From NCBI RefSeq assembly GCF_012489685.1, contig NC_080041.1, positions 28,943,780 through 29,007,779 on the forward strand: a stretch of 64,000 nt of DNA. The letters run 5' to 3'. Positions 1-10,576 of the stretch are shown piece by piece. The DNA is from Lotus japonicus. Lineage: Eukaryota; Streptophyta; Magnoliopsida; Fabales; Fabaceae. Within the stretch, counting starts at the first letter, position 1. The number at the start of each line of letters is the position of its first letter. A model generated the notes under the pieces. That model worked only from the letters and a program-made list of their open reading frames with translations, was not told the origin of the DNA and made no database searches. Position numbers and translations under genes: made by a program.

Positions 1-230
1 TACGGGCGTTGCACTTTTCTTTCCGTCACTGGAGGTTACTCGTGACGAGGTTGCTACTACAGCGGGGGCTGTTTATATATTGTATATTAGTTCTGATTTT
101 TTTGTTATTGTTGGGTTTTATTTAATTCCGTCTTGTCTTAGTTATTATTATAAAAAAAAAATATTCACGTTTTTCCGCATTAAGTTTATTTTGGTTACTA
201 AAGTGACGCCACCGAACTCGGGGTGTTACA
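1..230 (+). mobile_element. Gypsy family D LTR, 3' end fragment
   Basis: The segment ends in GTTACA at 230. Its sequence is the reverse complement, with changes, of the segment starting TGTAACACCCCGATTTCGG at 62020. The motif TTACTAAAGTGAC just before the end is also present near the LTR ends of Gypsy A and C, so this is the sense 3' end of a related Gypsy LTR. It abruptly replaces the env-like reading frame of Copia-1 at 231, so D inserted into Copia-1. The rest of the element lies outside the window. Confidence 0.75.
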
Positions 231-417
231 GAAGTTCTTCAGGAGCATATACGCAGTGAACGGCACAGCCCCGTTCTGCAATCGGAATAATCTGCTCTTG
301 AGCTTGACCTTGATCTTGAGTCGGATTCTCAGGGCCCCTTTGACCCGTTGCTAGACCAACTACCATATGAGGGAACTGGGTTGCATCTGCAGTAGCTCTT
401 CTGGTTTGACTCACCAT
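231..417 (-). pseudogene. Copia-1 env-like ORF, N-terminal fragment
   Basis: An open frame starts at the ATG at 417 and is cut by the D LTR at 230, leaving about 62 codons. It lies 443 bp after the pol stop. That spacing is close to the 424 bp between pol and the env-like ORF of Copia-2. The fragment is polar (Q, P, R, T) with no membrane segment. Its sequence does not obviously match the Copia-2 env-like N-terminus, so the assignment rests mainly on position. Confidence 0.45.
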
Positions 418-860
418 TTTTGAAGCGGTTGAAGGTTTAGGTAGAAGATGAAGGTTGAAAGATGAAGAGAGATCGAGAGAGAAATCGAGGATAAGCGGTT
501 TTTGAAATAGCAAGAGAGAGAGAGTAAAAACCGAAAGTGAAGGAGATCGTGTGTGTATAGTGGGTTTTGACAAATAATCGTTGTTCATTCAAAAAGCAAT
601 TTAAAATCAACGGTTGAAGATTAAAGATAGATAGTAACAGTAAATACACATATCACACACAGGAGAGAAGCACATCTACACGCAATCATGACAAACTGTC
701 ACACGGGCACAAGGAACTATGCATCAGAAATACTGACACACGTGTTGCTGTCTCAGCTTCAGAGTCAGTACCAATGGGTACACACACTCTGATTGAGTTA
801 CCTTCTGGACTAGACATCTTCTGATCAAGAAGTATCATAGTCAGAGGTTCTGATCCATCT
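418..860 (-). other. Copia-1 spacer between pol and env-like ORF
   Basis: No gene is visible in this 443-bp stretch. It carries GA-rich runs around 455-550 and matches the position of the 34363-34786 spacer in Copia-2. It may hold signals for expression of the env-like ORF, but none can be named from the sequence. Confidence 0.5.
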
Positions 861-3800
861 TCACTCTGGACAAAAGTCCATGTTCAGATTTTTCAGAATA
901 AAATTAAATCTATCCTCTGCTAAGGGCTTTGTAAAGATATCTGCCCATTGATGGTCAGTATCAACAAACTTCAGAAGAAGTACGCCCTTCTGTACATAAT
1001 TTCTAATAAAGTGATACTTTACCTCAATGTGCTTTGCCCTTGAATGCAAGATAGGATTCTTACTCAATGAGATTGCAGCAGTGTTATCACAATAAATTGG
1101 GATATTGCTCTCAAGGATCTGATAATCCTCCAGCTGATATTTCATCCAGAGCATCTGAGTGCTGCATATTGCTGCTGAGATATATTCTGCCTCTGCAGTT
1201 GATAGTGCAATGGTTGATTGCCTCTTGCTTGCCCATGAGACTAGATTGCTTCCCAGAAATTGACAATTTCCAGAAGTACTTTTTCTCTCTGTTCTATCTC
1301 CAGCATAATCAGCATCACAATAACCTGAAAGCTTATACTCTGATGTTTTCTTATACATCAAGCCAAGGTTAGTGGTGCCTTTCAGATACCTTAGGATCCT
1401 CTTAACAGCAGTTAAGTGGGTTTCCCTTGGATCTGATTGGAAACGAGCACATAAATGAACACTAAATAGTATGTCTGGCCTAGATGCAGTTAAGTATAGA
1501 AGTGAACCTATCATGCCACGATAGAGCTTCTGACATACTTTACCACTTTTATCTTCTTTCTCCAGAATGCATGTAGGATGCATTGGAGTCTTGGCCACTG
1601 TAGATTCCAGCATATTGAACTTCTTCAGAAGTTCTTTAGTGTACTTGCTCTGATGGATATATGTTCCTTCTGGTGTTTGATCAACTTGTATTCCCAGAAA
1701 GTACTTTAATTCTCCCATCATACTCATCTCAAATTCAGCCTGCATCATCTCAGAAAATTCTTTGCATAGAGATTGATTAGCAGAACCAAATATAATATCA
1801 TCAACATAAATTTGCACAATTAAGATATCATCTTTATAAGTCTTGCAAAAGAGAGTTGTATCTACTTTACTCCTTACAAACTCATTCTCCAGAAGGAATG
1901 AACTGAGTCTCTCATACCATGCTCTGGGAGCTTGCTTCAGACCATAGAGTGACTTCTTCAATTTGAACACATGGTCTGGTTTCTTCTCATCTTCAAAACC
2001 TGGGGGTTGATGAACATAGACTTCCTCTGAAATATAACCATTTAGGAAGGCACTCTTCACGTCCATCTGATGTAGAACTATGTTGTGATTCACTGAAAAA
2101 GAGATCAACAGTCTGATTGCCTCCAGTCTTGCTACAGGAGCAAATGTTTCAGTGTAGTCTATTCCTTCCTGCTGGCTGTAGCCTTGAGCAACTAGCCTTG
2201 CCTTGTTTCTGACTACATCTCCTTTCTCATTCAGCTTGTTTCTGAATACCCATTTTGTTCCAATTACATGGACACTCTCAGGCTTCTTCACTAAACTCCA
2301 AACATCGTTCTTGGAGAATTGATTCAATTCTTCTTCCATGGCCAGAATCCAATCCTTGTCCTGAAGAGCTTCATCTATGGACTTGGGTTCAATTAAGGAC
2401 ACCAATCCTTTCAGACTGAGCAAGGTCTCTTCAGAGGGTCTGAAGGCTGATCTGGTTCTGACTGGTTCGTCTTTATTGCCCAGAATCAATTCCTTAGGGT
2501 GAGCTGCAGTGATTCTGCTCTTCTTCAGAGTTTGTGAGTTAGAGGGACCAGCTTCTTCCTCTGGTTCATCTTCCTCTGGCTCAGCTTCCTCTGGAGCTTT
2601 GCCTTTGTCAGAAACATTAATGCTTAAATCTGCAAACTTCTCAACTAGCTTTGACTGGTCAGAGTCAAGCTTATCGTCAAATCTAACATGAATAGACTCT
2701 TCAATAGTCTTAGCATCAGTATTGTAAAATCTAAAGCCTTTAGATCTATCAGAATAACCAAGTAATAGACACTTAGAAGACTTAGCATCAAATTTATGCA
2801 ATCTATCCTTAGTATTGAGAACATAACAAACACAGCCAAAAGGATGAAAATAAGAAATGTTGGGTTTTATGTTCTTCCACAATTCATAATGAGTCTTATT
2901 CAGAATTGGTCTCACAGAGATTCTGTTCTGAATGTAACATGCTGTATTTACTGCCTCTGCCCAAAAGTGCTTGGCCATGCCAGTTTCTTGGAGCATGGTT
3001 CTAGCCATCTCCTGAAGAGTTCTGTTCTTCCTCTCAACAACACCATTTTGTTGAGGAGTTCTGGGACAAGAGAAATCATGTGCAATTCCATACGAATCAA
3101 ACAGACTCTCAAACTTGTCATTCTCAAACTCTCCACCATGGTCACTTCTGACACGCACAATCCTACAAGCCTTCTCGTTTTGCACTTGAGCAATGAAGGT
3201 AGAGAACACAGCATGAGACTCATCCTTGCGGGTTAGAAACTTTACCCATGTCCAGCGGCTATAGTCATCAACGATAACCATCCCATATCTCTTGCCACCT
3301 ATAGACTCAGTTTTCACTGGTCCAAAAAGGTCGATATGCAGAAGTTCCAACGGCCTTGAGGTTGAGACAACATTCTTTGCCTTGAAAGGGACTTTTGTGA
3401 ATTTGCCTTTCTAACATGCTTCACAAAGAGCGTCTGAAGCGAACTTCAGATTGGGTAAGCCCCTGACAAGGTTTAGCTTGCTCAGCTGAGAAATCTTTCT
3501 CATACTGGCATGCCCTAACCGTCTATGCCATACCCACTGCTCTTCATTAACAGACAGAAGGCACTTCACATTCTGAGCCTCCAACTCAGATAATCTGATC
3601 TTATAAATGTTGTTCTTCCTCTTGCTGTTAAACAGAACAGAGCCATCGATTTGACTTACAGCCCGGCAGGACTTTTGATTGAATATAACATCATAACCCT
3701 TGTCAGCTAATTGACTTATAGACAATAAGTTATGTGTTAAGCCATCTACCAATAACACATTATCAATGCATGGACTACTATCTACACAAATAGTACCAGT

Positions 3801-3965
3801 ACCAACAATTTTACCCTTTTCATTTCCTCCAAAGCCAACTTCGCCTCCAGGCTTAAGTTTCAGCTCTCGGAATATACGCCTTTCTCCCGTCATGTGACGC
3901 GAGCATCCACTGTCCAGATACCATGATTGGTGTTTCAGTGGAGCTATCAAGGATATCTGCAACAT
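861..3965 (-). pseudogene. pol: Copia-1 pol (protease to RNase H), one nonsense codon
   Basis: Ty1/Copia polyprotein. In order on the minus strand: a short stretch with [13 protein letters not shown] near 3920 (protease active-site region, DSG), the GAG-pre-integrase motif [11 protein letters not shown] near 3520, and the integrase core with VDDYSRW near 3270 and [13 protein letters not shown] near 3030. Next come reverse transcriptase with YVDDIIFG near 1805 and RNase H with DADYAGD near 1310 and KPLAEDRF near 920; the ORF ends in MDFCPE. One in-frame TAG at 3411-3413 interrupts the frame where the Copia-2 copy has CAG (Gln), a C-to-T change. Apart from that the frame is open for about 1030 codons. 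The pol frame is +1 relative to gag, as in Copia-2. Confidence 0.9.
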
Positions 3966-5763
3966 AGATAATCTTGTCCTTAGGTACCCACTTTCTGGGT
4001 CCTCTCTTGTTAGTTACCCCAAAGGTTCTGATCACCTTGGGTGTCTCAACATGATATTTTAAAGGAATATTTGCATGATATTTAGTCATAGAGAAGGATC
4101 CCTTTTTAAGAGGGTTTTTAGCAACTTTAGCAGGTAAAGGATCAGGCAATATGGTACCAGAGGGAACAAAGCATTCATACAAGGATTTAGCTTTAGACAC
4201 AGAGGGCTCATTTCTAATTGGTTTAGAATAGCCAATGCCATGCATTCCATTTCTGCTTACGCCATAGATCATTGAAGCCATTAAGCTTCTATCCACGCTT
4301 TTAGCTAGGAATCTTTGAAAAGACTTTTCATACTTAGACTCATTTCTACAATCAGAGGCATCACAGGCAACAATTTCTTCTTACTTAGCAATCTGGTTCT
4401 TAAGCACAGAGTTAGAATTGATCAAAGCATGATTATCATTTTTCAAATCAGAAATAATTTTCTCATGTTCAGAAGGAGTCTTGGAAACAGCAGATAAGTC
4501 CTTTTTCAGCTTCTTATGCTTAGACAATAAGGAGTTATATTTATCCATGATATCAGACAAAGCATGTTTCAGTTCAGAGGTAGAGAAGGAAGCGAATACC
4601 TCATTTTCATCGTCTGAGTTAGGATCTCCTTCTAATTCTGAGTCAGAGTCAACAGCTCCCTTTGACTCTGCTTCCTTGTCTTTGACAATAGCCATGAGTC
4701 CTTGGACTTCACCATCAGAGTTAACATCCTCTGACTCTGATTCATCAAATGTCACCATCAGACTCTTCTTTGTCTTGAAGTGCTTCTTTGGCTTCTTGTC
4801 CTTCTTCAACTTTGGACAGTCACTTTTGTAGTGCCCTGATTCTTTGCACTCAAAGCATGTGACTTCCTTAAGTGAGGACTTCTTCTGACCTGAGGATTCA
4901 GACTTTCCTTTTGCCTTTCCAGAGCCTTTGTATTTGCTCTGCCTGTGCTTCCAGATGCGATTGAGTCTCTTGGAGATCAGAGTCAGCTCATCTTCATCAG
5001 AATCTTCAGATGCTTCTTCAGATTCCTCTTCTTCAGCTTGAAGAGGTTTTGACTTCTCAGCCTTAGCCTTTTCAGATTTAGATTTCAAGGCTATGGACTT
5101 TTTCCTCAGATCTTGCATCTCTGAGCGCTTCAGCTCATGGCATTTCAAAATGCTGATGAGTTCTTCTAAACTCATATTCTCAACATCTCTCGTGAGCTCT
5201 ATTGAAGTCACTAAAGGCATCCAACTTTCAGGAAGACACCTGATGACCCTTATGACATGATCTTTTGTTGTGTAGCTCTTGTTGAGAGGTCGTATGCCAG
5301 CTACAAGCAACTGAAATCTGGAGAACATTTCTTCAATGGACTCATTTGGCTCCATGATGAAGGATTCATACTTTTGGATCAAAGACAATGCCTTTGATTC
5401 TTTGACTTTCTTGTTTCCTTCATGAGACATCTTCAGAGATTCGAAAATGCCTTTCGCAAACTCACGATCTGTAATCTTCTGGTACTCTTCATAGGAAATA
5501 GCACTTAGAAGAATTGCTCTTGCTTTGTGATGTTGTGAATACAGCTTCTTTTGATCTGCAGTCATCTCTGACCTTGGGATCTTCTTGCCATCTGCATCAA
5601 CTGGACGCTCGTAGCCATCCACAATAATATCCCACAGATCTGCATCGAAACCCAGAAAGAAACTTTCCAGTCTATCTTTCCAGTATTCGAACCTTTGACC
5701 GTCGAACATAGGAGGCTTTGCATTGTAACCATCTCTTTGAGTTTCACTGGTGGTGGCAGCCAT
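3853..5763 (-). pseudogene. gag: Copia-1 gag with one in-frame stop
   Basis: Starts at the ATG at 5763, soon after the primer site. The N-terminal half is the Copia-type gag domain (motifs such as FEYWKDRLESFFLG and SRFQLLVAGIRPLNK). A CCHC zinc knuckle, CFECKESGHYKSDCP, lies near 4825-4870, followed by an acidic and probably coiled-coil region. An in-frame TAA at 4381-4383 stops the frame after about 460 codons. The same frame then continues to 3853, matching the continuous stretch in Copia-2. The last 113 nt overlap pol in another frame. The product would form the virus-like particle shell. Confidence 0.85.
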
Positions 5764-5821
5764 TGTTTTTCACACCGGCCCGGATCACTGAACACTGTTA
5801 GGTGTGGTAATCAGAACTTGC

Positions 5822-5833
5822 GCTCTGATACCA
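5822..5833 (-). promoter_or_regulatory. Copia-1 primer-binding site (initiator tRNA-Met)
   Basis: The minus strand reads TGGTATCAGAGC, the standard plant site complementary to the 3' end of initiator tRNA-Met. It lies two bases inside the LTR boundary at 5836 and fixes the element's orientation as minus. Confidence 0.9.
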
Positions 5834-5835
5834 AT

Positions 5836-7041
5836 TGAAGGTATGAAAAACGGTAGAAAGGGGGGGTTTGAATAACGTTTTCAAGATAAAGCTTCCACCT
5901 TAAAGATTTTGACAAATCTTTCGAGAACTTAAGTGCTAAAGATAAGAGATAGAAAAGCACACAAGGATTTTATCCTGGTTCACTTGATAAATCACTCAAG
6001 CTACTCCAGTCCACCCGTTAAGGTGATTTCTTCCTTCTTAGAATGAAGGCAATCCACTAATCAGGTAAGAGTTACAACTGCACTTGAAACCTACAAGTGA
6101 CTAACAATTACACTGACTTAGCTCACACTAAGATTCACTCTCTTAGTCTTCTCTAGGATCCGATCAACCTTGATCTCCTAAAGGAACTAAACAAACTGTT
6201 TATCAAAGAATTGTTTACAAGAGATTTGCTTCTAAAAAGCTAATAGTAAACTCAATGAATTTCAGATGAACGAAAGCTTAGAAGAATTTGAATTTGTCTT
6301 GCGCGTATGTGAATGCTTCTAGCCGCTTCTTTCAGTCTTCAGCCTCTTTATATACTCCAAGGATTAGGGTTGAGCGTTGCATGGAAAATGCTACCGTTGG
6401 AGGGCAGTTCTGGAAAATCCAGCTTCTGCTATGTCTGAGACTGTTAGGTAGGTCGTCAGGAAGGTACAGTTGCTTTTGTACTTGGATAGCGACTTGACCT
6501 TTAAACCTAGGAGACTTCTGATCAGGGGAATGCTTCATATTGGAACTTGTGAAGCCGGTTGATCAGAGTCAGAGGGAAAGCCCAGATCCTCTGACCATTG
6601 TTTCTTCTGATTCTGAACTCAGAGGGAAGTACATGGTCTTCAGAGTATCTTGCTTCTGGACATCAGAATTTCACTAATTAGCTTCTGGATCTTCAGAGTC
6701 TTCTACACCATCAGAATATCTGAGCCTTCAGTGTTTCTTGGTTATCAGACTTTCTGGATCTTCAGAACTTCTAGTGACTGAGTCCACATCAAAGTTTGTA
6801 TAACTTCAGAACTTCTGAAGCTTTTCCACTGTTTATACTAAACATGGTGAATGCGAAAGCGTTGCATGGGTCGCTCTTTAACACGGTGCTTCTGATTTGT
6901 GTGAGATTGAGTTGAGGTCAGAGCCTGTAAATAGCACACTAAGAAAAACACGTTAGAGTACCACAATTGTTCATATCAAAAGGTTAACTTGTAATCATCA
7001 AAACATAGAGTTGTACTACTAGATCAAAACTTGATCTTACA
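5836..7041 (-). repeat. Copia-1 5' LTR
   Basis: On the plus strand it runs from TGAAGGTATG to GATCTTACA (TG...CA), about 1206 bp. It is clearly related to the 1239-bp LTRs of Copia-2. A TATA box on the minus strand (TATATAAA, 6347-6354) marks the likely promoter. The 6540-6830 part is full of TTCAGAAGTTCTGAA-like palindromic words, a feature reported for Sirevirus LTRs. Confidence 0.9.
6347..6354 (-). promoter_or_regulatory. TATA box of Copia-1 LTR
   Basis: The minus strand reads GAGTATATAAAGAG. The same word is at the equivalent place in both Copia-2 LTRs (15836-15843 and 40272-40279). Confidence 0.65.
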
Positions 7042-9225
7042 GACTAGTGGAGGAAGGAAAAAGAAGACTTTTGCAAAAATTTCCTTTTCTAGCTAGGTTT
7101 TATGATGGAGAGAAATTAGGGATGTGATTCTTTGATTTTCTATTTGATGGGGGATTGATTTCTAAAGTTTTAAAGCTTCCAAGGATCCCTCCAAATCTGA
7201 TTTAAAACTCTTGTGACTCAGATTTTATTTCTTTAAATAATTAGGGATTTAAATGCTAATTTTTGTGGGGTTTAATTTAGGAAATAAACCTAAATTTGAG
7301 GGCTAAAGGTGGGGAGTTTTGGAAAGTTCTAGAAACCCTAGAATGGGCTGAAGGAGGGGCGGTTTTGGGCCTCACTTGGGGAGGAAGAAAAGCAATTAAT
7401 GCTTTGCTCTCACCTCTCACTATAAATAGAGAGCTCCTCCTCCTCATTTTTCACAACAAGCTCACTTGCTCTCCTCTCTCCCTAGCCGTGAGCTCTCTCC
7501 CTCTCTTGTCTTCTTTTATTTATTTTTTTATTTTATTTCTTTAGTTTTTAAGCCTTGAGCAAGGCCATTCTCAATATGCTCTGTGGTTGCAGCTTAAGCT
7601 GATCTGGCAAAAACCAGAAGATAATGATCTTGATCGGGTTGCTTAGGAATGTTTATGTTTTTGGGGGTTTTTCTTAAGAAAATTCATGATGTTCTTATAA
7701 CGTTCTTATGATCTTCAAACAATTATTTTAGAAAAGGGGTTTTGATCTTATGAAAGAGAAAGTTGTGATTTTTCGAGGTTTTAAGATAATATTTTTGAAA
7801 AGACGGGGAAAGGATATATTATCGCTAAACGACTACTAATTCGTACCGTTACTCTGTCCACATGACTAGGAAGTTCGGAGCGAGCGTGACCCCGCCAAAT
7901 CCAAAGTCCTAGGACGTGTTCTGCTGTGACTAAGGTAAGGGAACTTCGGCCTCGGCCTAGATAAATTGTTTGTGATTGTGATTGTTAGCAAGCATGATGC
8001 TAGGACTATTGATGATGTATGTGCTAGATATGCTATATGATGATGCAATAAATGCTAGCTAGTGTTATTATGAACATGCCTATATGCCTAGGGTGTTAGC
8101 TATATTTATTGCTATGCATGCAAGTTATTATGCGATGATATGTTGTTCATAAGAGATGAACGTGATGGGCTTAGGGCCTAGTGATGATGACTGACTTGCA
8201 TGGCATGCATTTGTGAGCCAAGTGACCTGGACTGGGCTTGGTTGGCCACGGCTGGTGACCTGGATTGGGCTAGTCAGTGGTGACGTTCAGGGGATGGACC
8301 TGAACAAAGGACGAACGTGAAACGGCAGTGCGTTGGAGAGGTCCAACCCCGATCATCAAGCTGTTGGGCAGCGGTGCGTTGGAGGTGTCCAACCCCGATC
8401 GTGGAGTCGTGTTCGTCCTGCCTTTCCATGAGGGATTGGCTTATGGATATCCAAAGCGTCTGCATGCATGTGCACAAGCATTGACTAACAATAAACTATG
8501 AGATAGTTCCCTATACTTGTGAAACTTAGAATTATGAGATAGTTCCCTATACTTGTGAACCTTAGAACTTAATATAGTCCCCATATTTGTGAATGTTAGC
8601 TTAGTGAAGTAAGTGTGATGGATAGGGTAGTATACCCTACTTATGATGTGTGTGTGTTAGAAGTTGACCCTTGCTTGTTTGCTTGTTTGTTGTTTGTTGT
8701 CTGGGGCGTTTAACGCCTAGACAACAAGCATGCGTGTGATTAGTCGAGATGCGACCTTATATCTGCTTGATGTGGACGACGGCAAGGCTCGAGACATCGA
8801 CTACGCGACTGATGGTTCAGCTATGGGATTGGCGAGAGCAGAGGATGCGAGACGATATGATGCGAGCGCTGGAGGAGGCCTTGGAGGGCACGTGACCTAT
8901 GAGTCGGGTATTGAGTGTGATAATTGAGTCTGTACTTGGGGGTGAGCTGAGTTTGTTTATAGGGTTCGAACCTAACCTAGAGACCTTCTTGTTGTGTTGG
9001 CTCGGGGGCGGTCGAACACTAGTTTAATCATTATGTTGTAATTTGTAAGAATCATTGTACGCTTCCAAAGCTTTTATTAATAAAATGAATTATTCAGTCT
9101 ACTTCTCAAGTTACTACTTTTTATTTGTAAGCAATGTTTCGAAAAGGTTTTTATTTCAGTTAAAATTTACACACGTTTTTGGAAAAAGGTTACTAAAGTG
9201 ACCCTCGAGAAATTGGGGCGTTACA
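7042..9225 (+). repeat. Gypsy A 5' LTR (5'-truncated by Copia-1)
   Basis: Matches 12446-14629 in order and length and ends GGGGCGTTACA. It holds a TATA box at 7421. Downstream lie hairpins: GTTGGA/TCCAAC stems near 8333-8395, AACTAT-GAG-ATAGTT near 8497, and two TGACCTGGAYTGGG units with paired flanks near 8215-8280. Small ORFs inside it recur in the 3' LTR and show no family resemblance, so I do not treat them as genes. Confidence 0.9.
7421..7428 (+). promoter_or_regulatory. TATA box of Gypsy A 5' LTR
   Basis: TATAAATA in the context CTCACTATAAATAGAGAGCTC, a good plant core promoter match, repeated in the 3' LTR at 12825-12832. Transcription from here would leave a leader of about 1.8 kb before the primer site. 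Confidence 0.75.
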
Positions 9226-9228
9226 TTG

Positions 9229-9241
9229 TGGTATCAGAGCT
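9229..9241 (+). promoter_or_regulatory. Gypsy A primer-binding site (initiator tRNA-Met)
   Basis: TGGTATCAGAGCT, three bases after the LTR end at 9225. Confidence 0.92.
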
Positions 9242-9439
9242 TTGGTTGAGAAAACCAGAGCTTTGGGTTAGTGGTCCCTAGGAGTTGAGTCCGAGAGAGT
9301 CGGGTAGAACTTGTTTGCTAAGATGGTTGATTGACTTGTTTGATTGTCTGGAGCTTCATTGCTGTGATGCTCAACCCTTGGAGTCCTTAGACTCTATGTG
9401 AAGTTTGAATTTGGATGGTAAACTTGTGCAGGTTGAAAG

Positions 9440-10576
9440 ATGCCTCCACGACAAGACCCATCTAACGAACAATTGGCTCAAGCCGTGGCTCAGCTGGCCC
9501 AGTTGGTGGCACAACAAGCTGCTGCAACTGCCGCCAACAATGCTGCTCAAGCTCAGCGAGAGGCTGAAGAGCATACTCGGAGGGCTCAGCAACAAGCTCG
9601 GGAGCTAGCTCAAGCTCAGACTAGGGGGTTGAATGACTTCAAACGCCAGGACCCGCCGAGGTTCAATGGTGAGTCGGATCCGGAAAAGGCTGACCTTTGG
9701 ATCCAGGAACTTGAGAAAATCTTTGGAGTGCTGCAGACCCCTGATGACACTAAGGTGGTGCTAGCTACGTACACGCTGCTGGGTGACGCCGAGTACTGGT
9801 GGAGGAGCGCCAGGCAGATATTGGAAGCAAGCAACACGGTGGTCACTTGGGATACCTTCAAGAGGGCATTCCTTGACAAGTACTTCCCTGAGACTGCAAG
9901 GGAAGAGAAAGAAACCCAATTCCTGAAGCTCCACCAAGGAGGCATGTCTGTTGGAGAATATGCCGCCAAGATGGAGGCACTGTCAAAACATTTCCGATTC
10001 TTTCAGCTGCAGGTGGACGAGCCCTATCTGTGCAACCGTTTTATGATGGGGCTACGCTACGACCTTGAGGAAGCTGTTAGACCTCTGGGCATTCGGCAAT
10101 TCCAAGTGCTAGTCGAGAAGGCCCGAGAAGTTGAGGCTATGAAGAACCGCCGAGGGAGTAGGCAAGGAAGGGGTGGACCAATCAGGCCAAGCCATCAAGA
10201 TTATGAGGGGCTTGGTAAAGGGAAACAACCTCAGAAGAAGCCTTATGACTACCAGCGAGGCAACAATCGAGTTATGGGTCAGAACACACCCAATGAGACA
10301 ACCCATGAAGGTCAAGGTAACCAAGCCCAAGGGAAGGACGTGACTTGCTTCAAGTGCGGAAAAGTGGGTCACTATGCTAATGTCTACAAGGAAGACCCTA
10401 GTGTGTGCTCTAACTGCAATAAGCCAGGACACGTGGCAAGGGATTGCAAGGCACCAAAGGTTGAAGCGGGAGCAACCTTGAATGCTGCAGGAGGAAGGCG
10501 TCCAGTAACAGCAGGACGAGTGTACACCCTGAACGCTGACGAAGTTGAGAACACCAGGGAGCTAGCTCGGGAATAG
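9440..10576 (+). CDS. gag: Gypsy A gag protein (378 aa)
   Basis: Nucleocapsid and capsid precursor. An Ala/Gln-rich N-terminus is followed by the retrotransposon gag domain (about residues 70-210; DPPRFNGESDPEKADLWIQ, YWWRSAR, LDKYFP), a basic linker and two zinc knuckles near residues 295-335. The first knuckle reads CFKCGKVGHYANVY, so its last cysteine is tyrosine; the second, CSNCNKPGHVARDC, is intact. In Gypsy C the same frame goes on into protease after GRVYT; here it stops at TAG after ELARE. The ORF is uninterrupted, so the protein could still be made. Start: first ATG after the primer site in the gag frame. Confidence 0.88.
   Translation: MPPRQDPSNEQLAQAVAQLAQLVAQQAAATAANNAAQAQREAEEHTRRAQQQARELAQAQTRGLNDFKRQDPPRFNGESDPEKADLWIQELEKIFGVLQTPDDTKVVLATYTLLGDAEYWWRSARQILEASNTVVTWDTFKRAFLDKYFPETAREEKETQFLKLHQGGMSVGEYAAKMEALSKHFRFFQLQVDEPYLCNRFMMGLRYDLEEAVRPLGIRQFQVLVEKAREVEAMKNRRGSRQGRGGPIRPSHQDYEGLGKGKQPQKKPYDYQRGNNRVMGQNTPNETTHEGQGNQAQGKDVTCFKCGKVGHYANVYKEDPSVCSNCNKPGHVARDCKAPKVEAGATLNAAGGRRPVTAGRVYTLNADEVENTRELARE

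Larger units (their letters stand above)
231..7041 (-). mobile_element. Copia-1, Sirevirus-type LTR retrotransposon (partial)
   Basis: Reading on the minus strand the order is LTR (7041 to 5836), primer-binding site, gag, pol (protease, integrase, RT, RNase H), a spacer and the start of an env-like ORF, which D cuts at 230. This order, the gag CCHC knuckle and the env-like ORF after pol are typical of the Sirevirus lineage. The 3' LTR is outside the window. The right LTR end is followed by GACTA (7042-7046); the uninterrupted site in the other LTR of Gypsy A reads GACTT (12446-12450). Copia-1 therefore inserted into the 5' LTR of Gypsy A. Gag and pol each carry one nonsense codon, so this copy is not autonomous. 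Confidence 0.9.

Noticed and set aside
7296..7544. Plus-strand ORF of 82 codons, present again at 12700-12948
   Set aside because: It is in the promoter part of the Gypsy A LTR and spans the TATA box; the duplication is due to the LTRs.
8955..8985. GGTTCGAACC in Gypsy A LTR, like a tRNA T-arm
   Set aside because: No acceptor, D-arm or anticodon arm can be built around it, and it is simply repeated in the other LTR.
9616..9969. Minus-strand ORF antisense to Gypsy A gag
   Set aside because: Shadow of a strongly coding region; no independent support.
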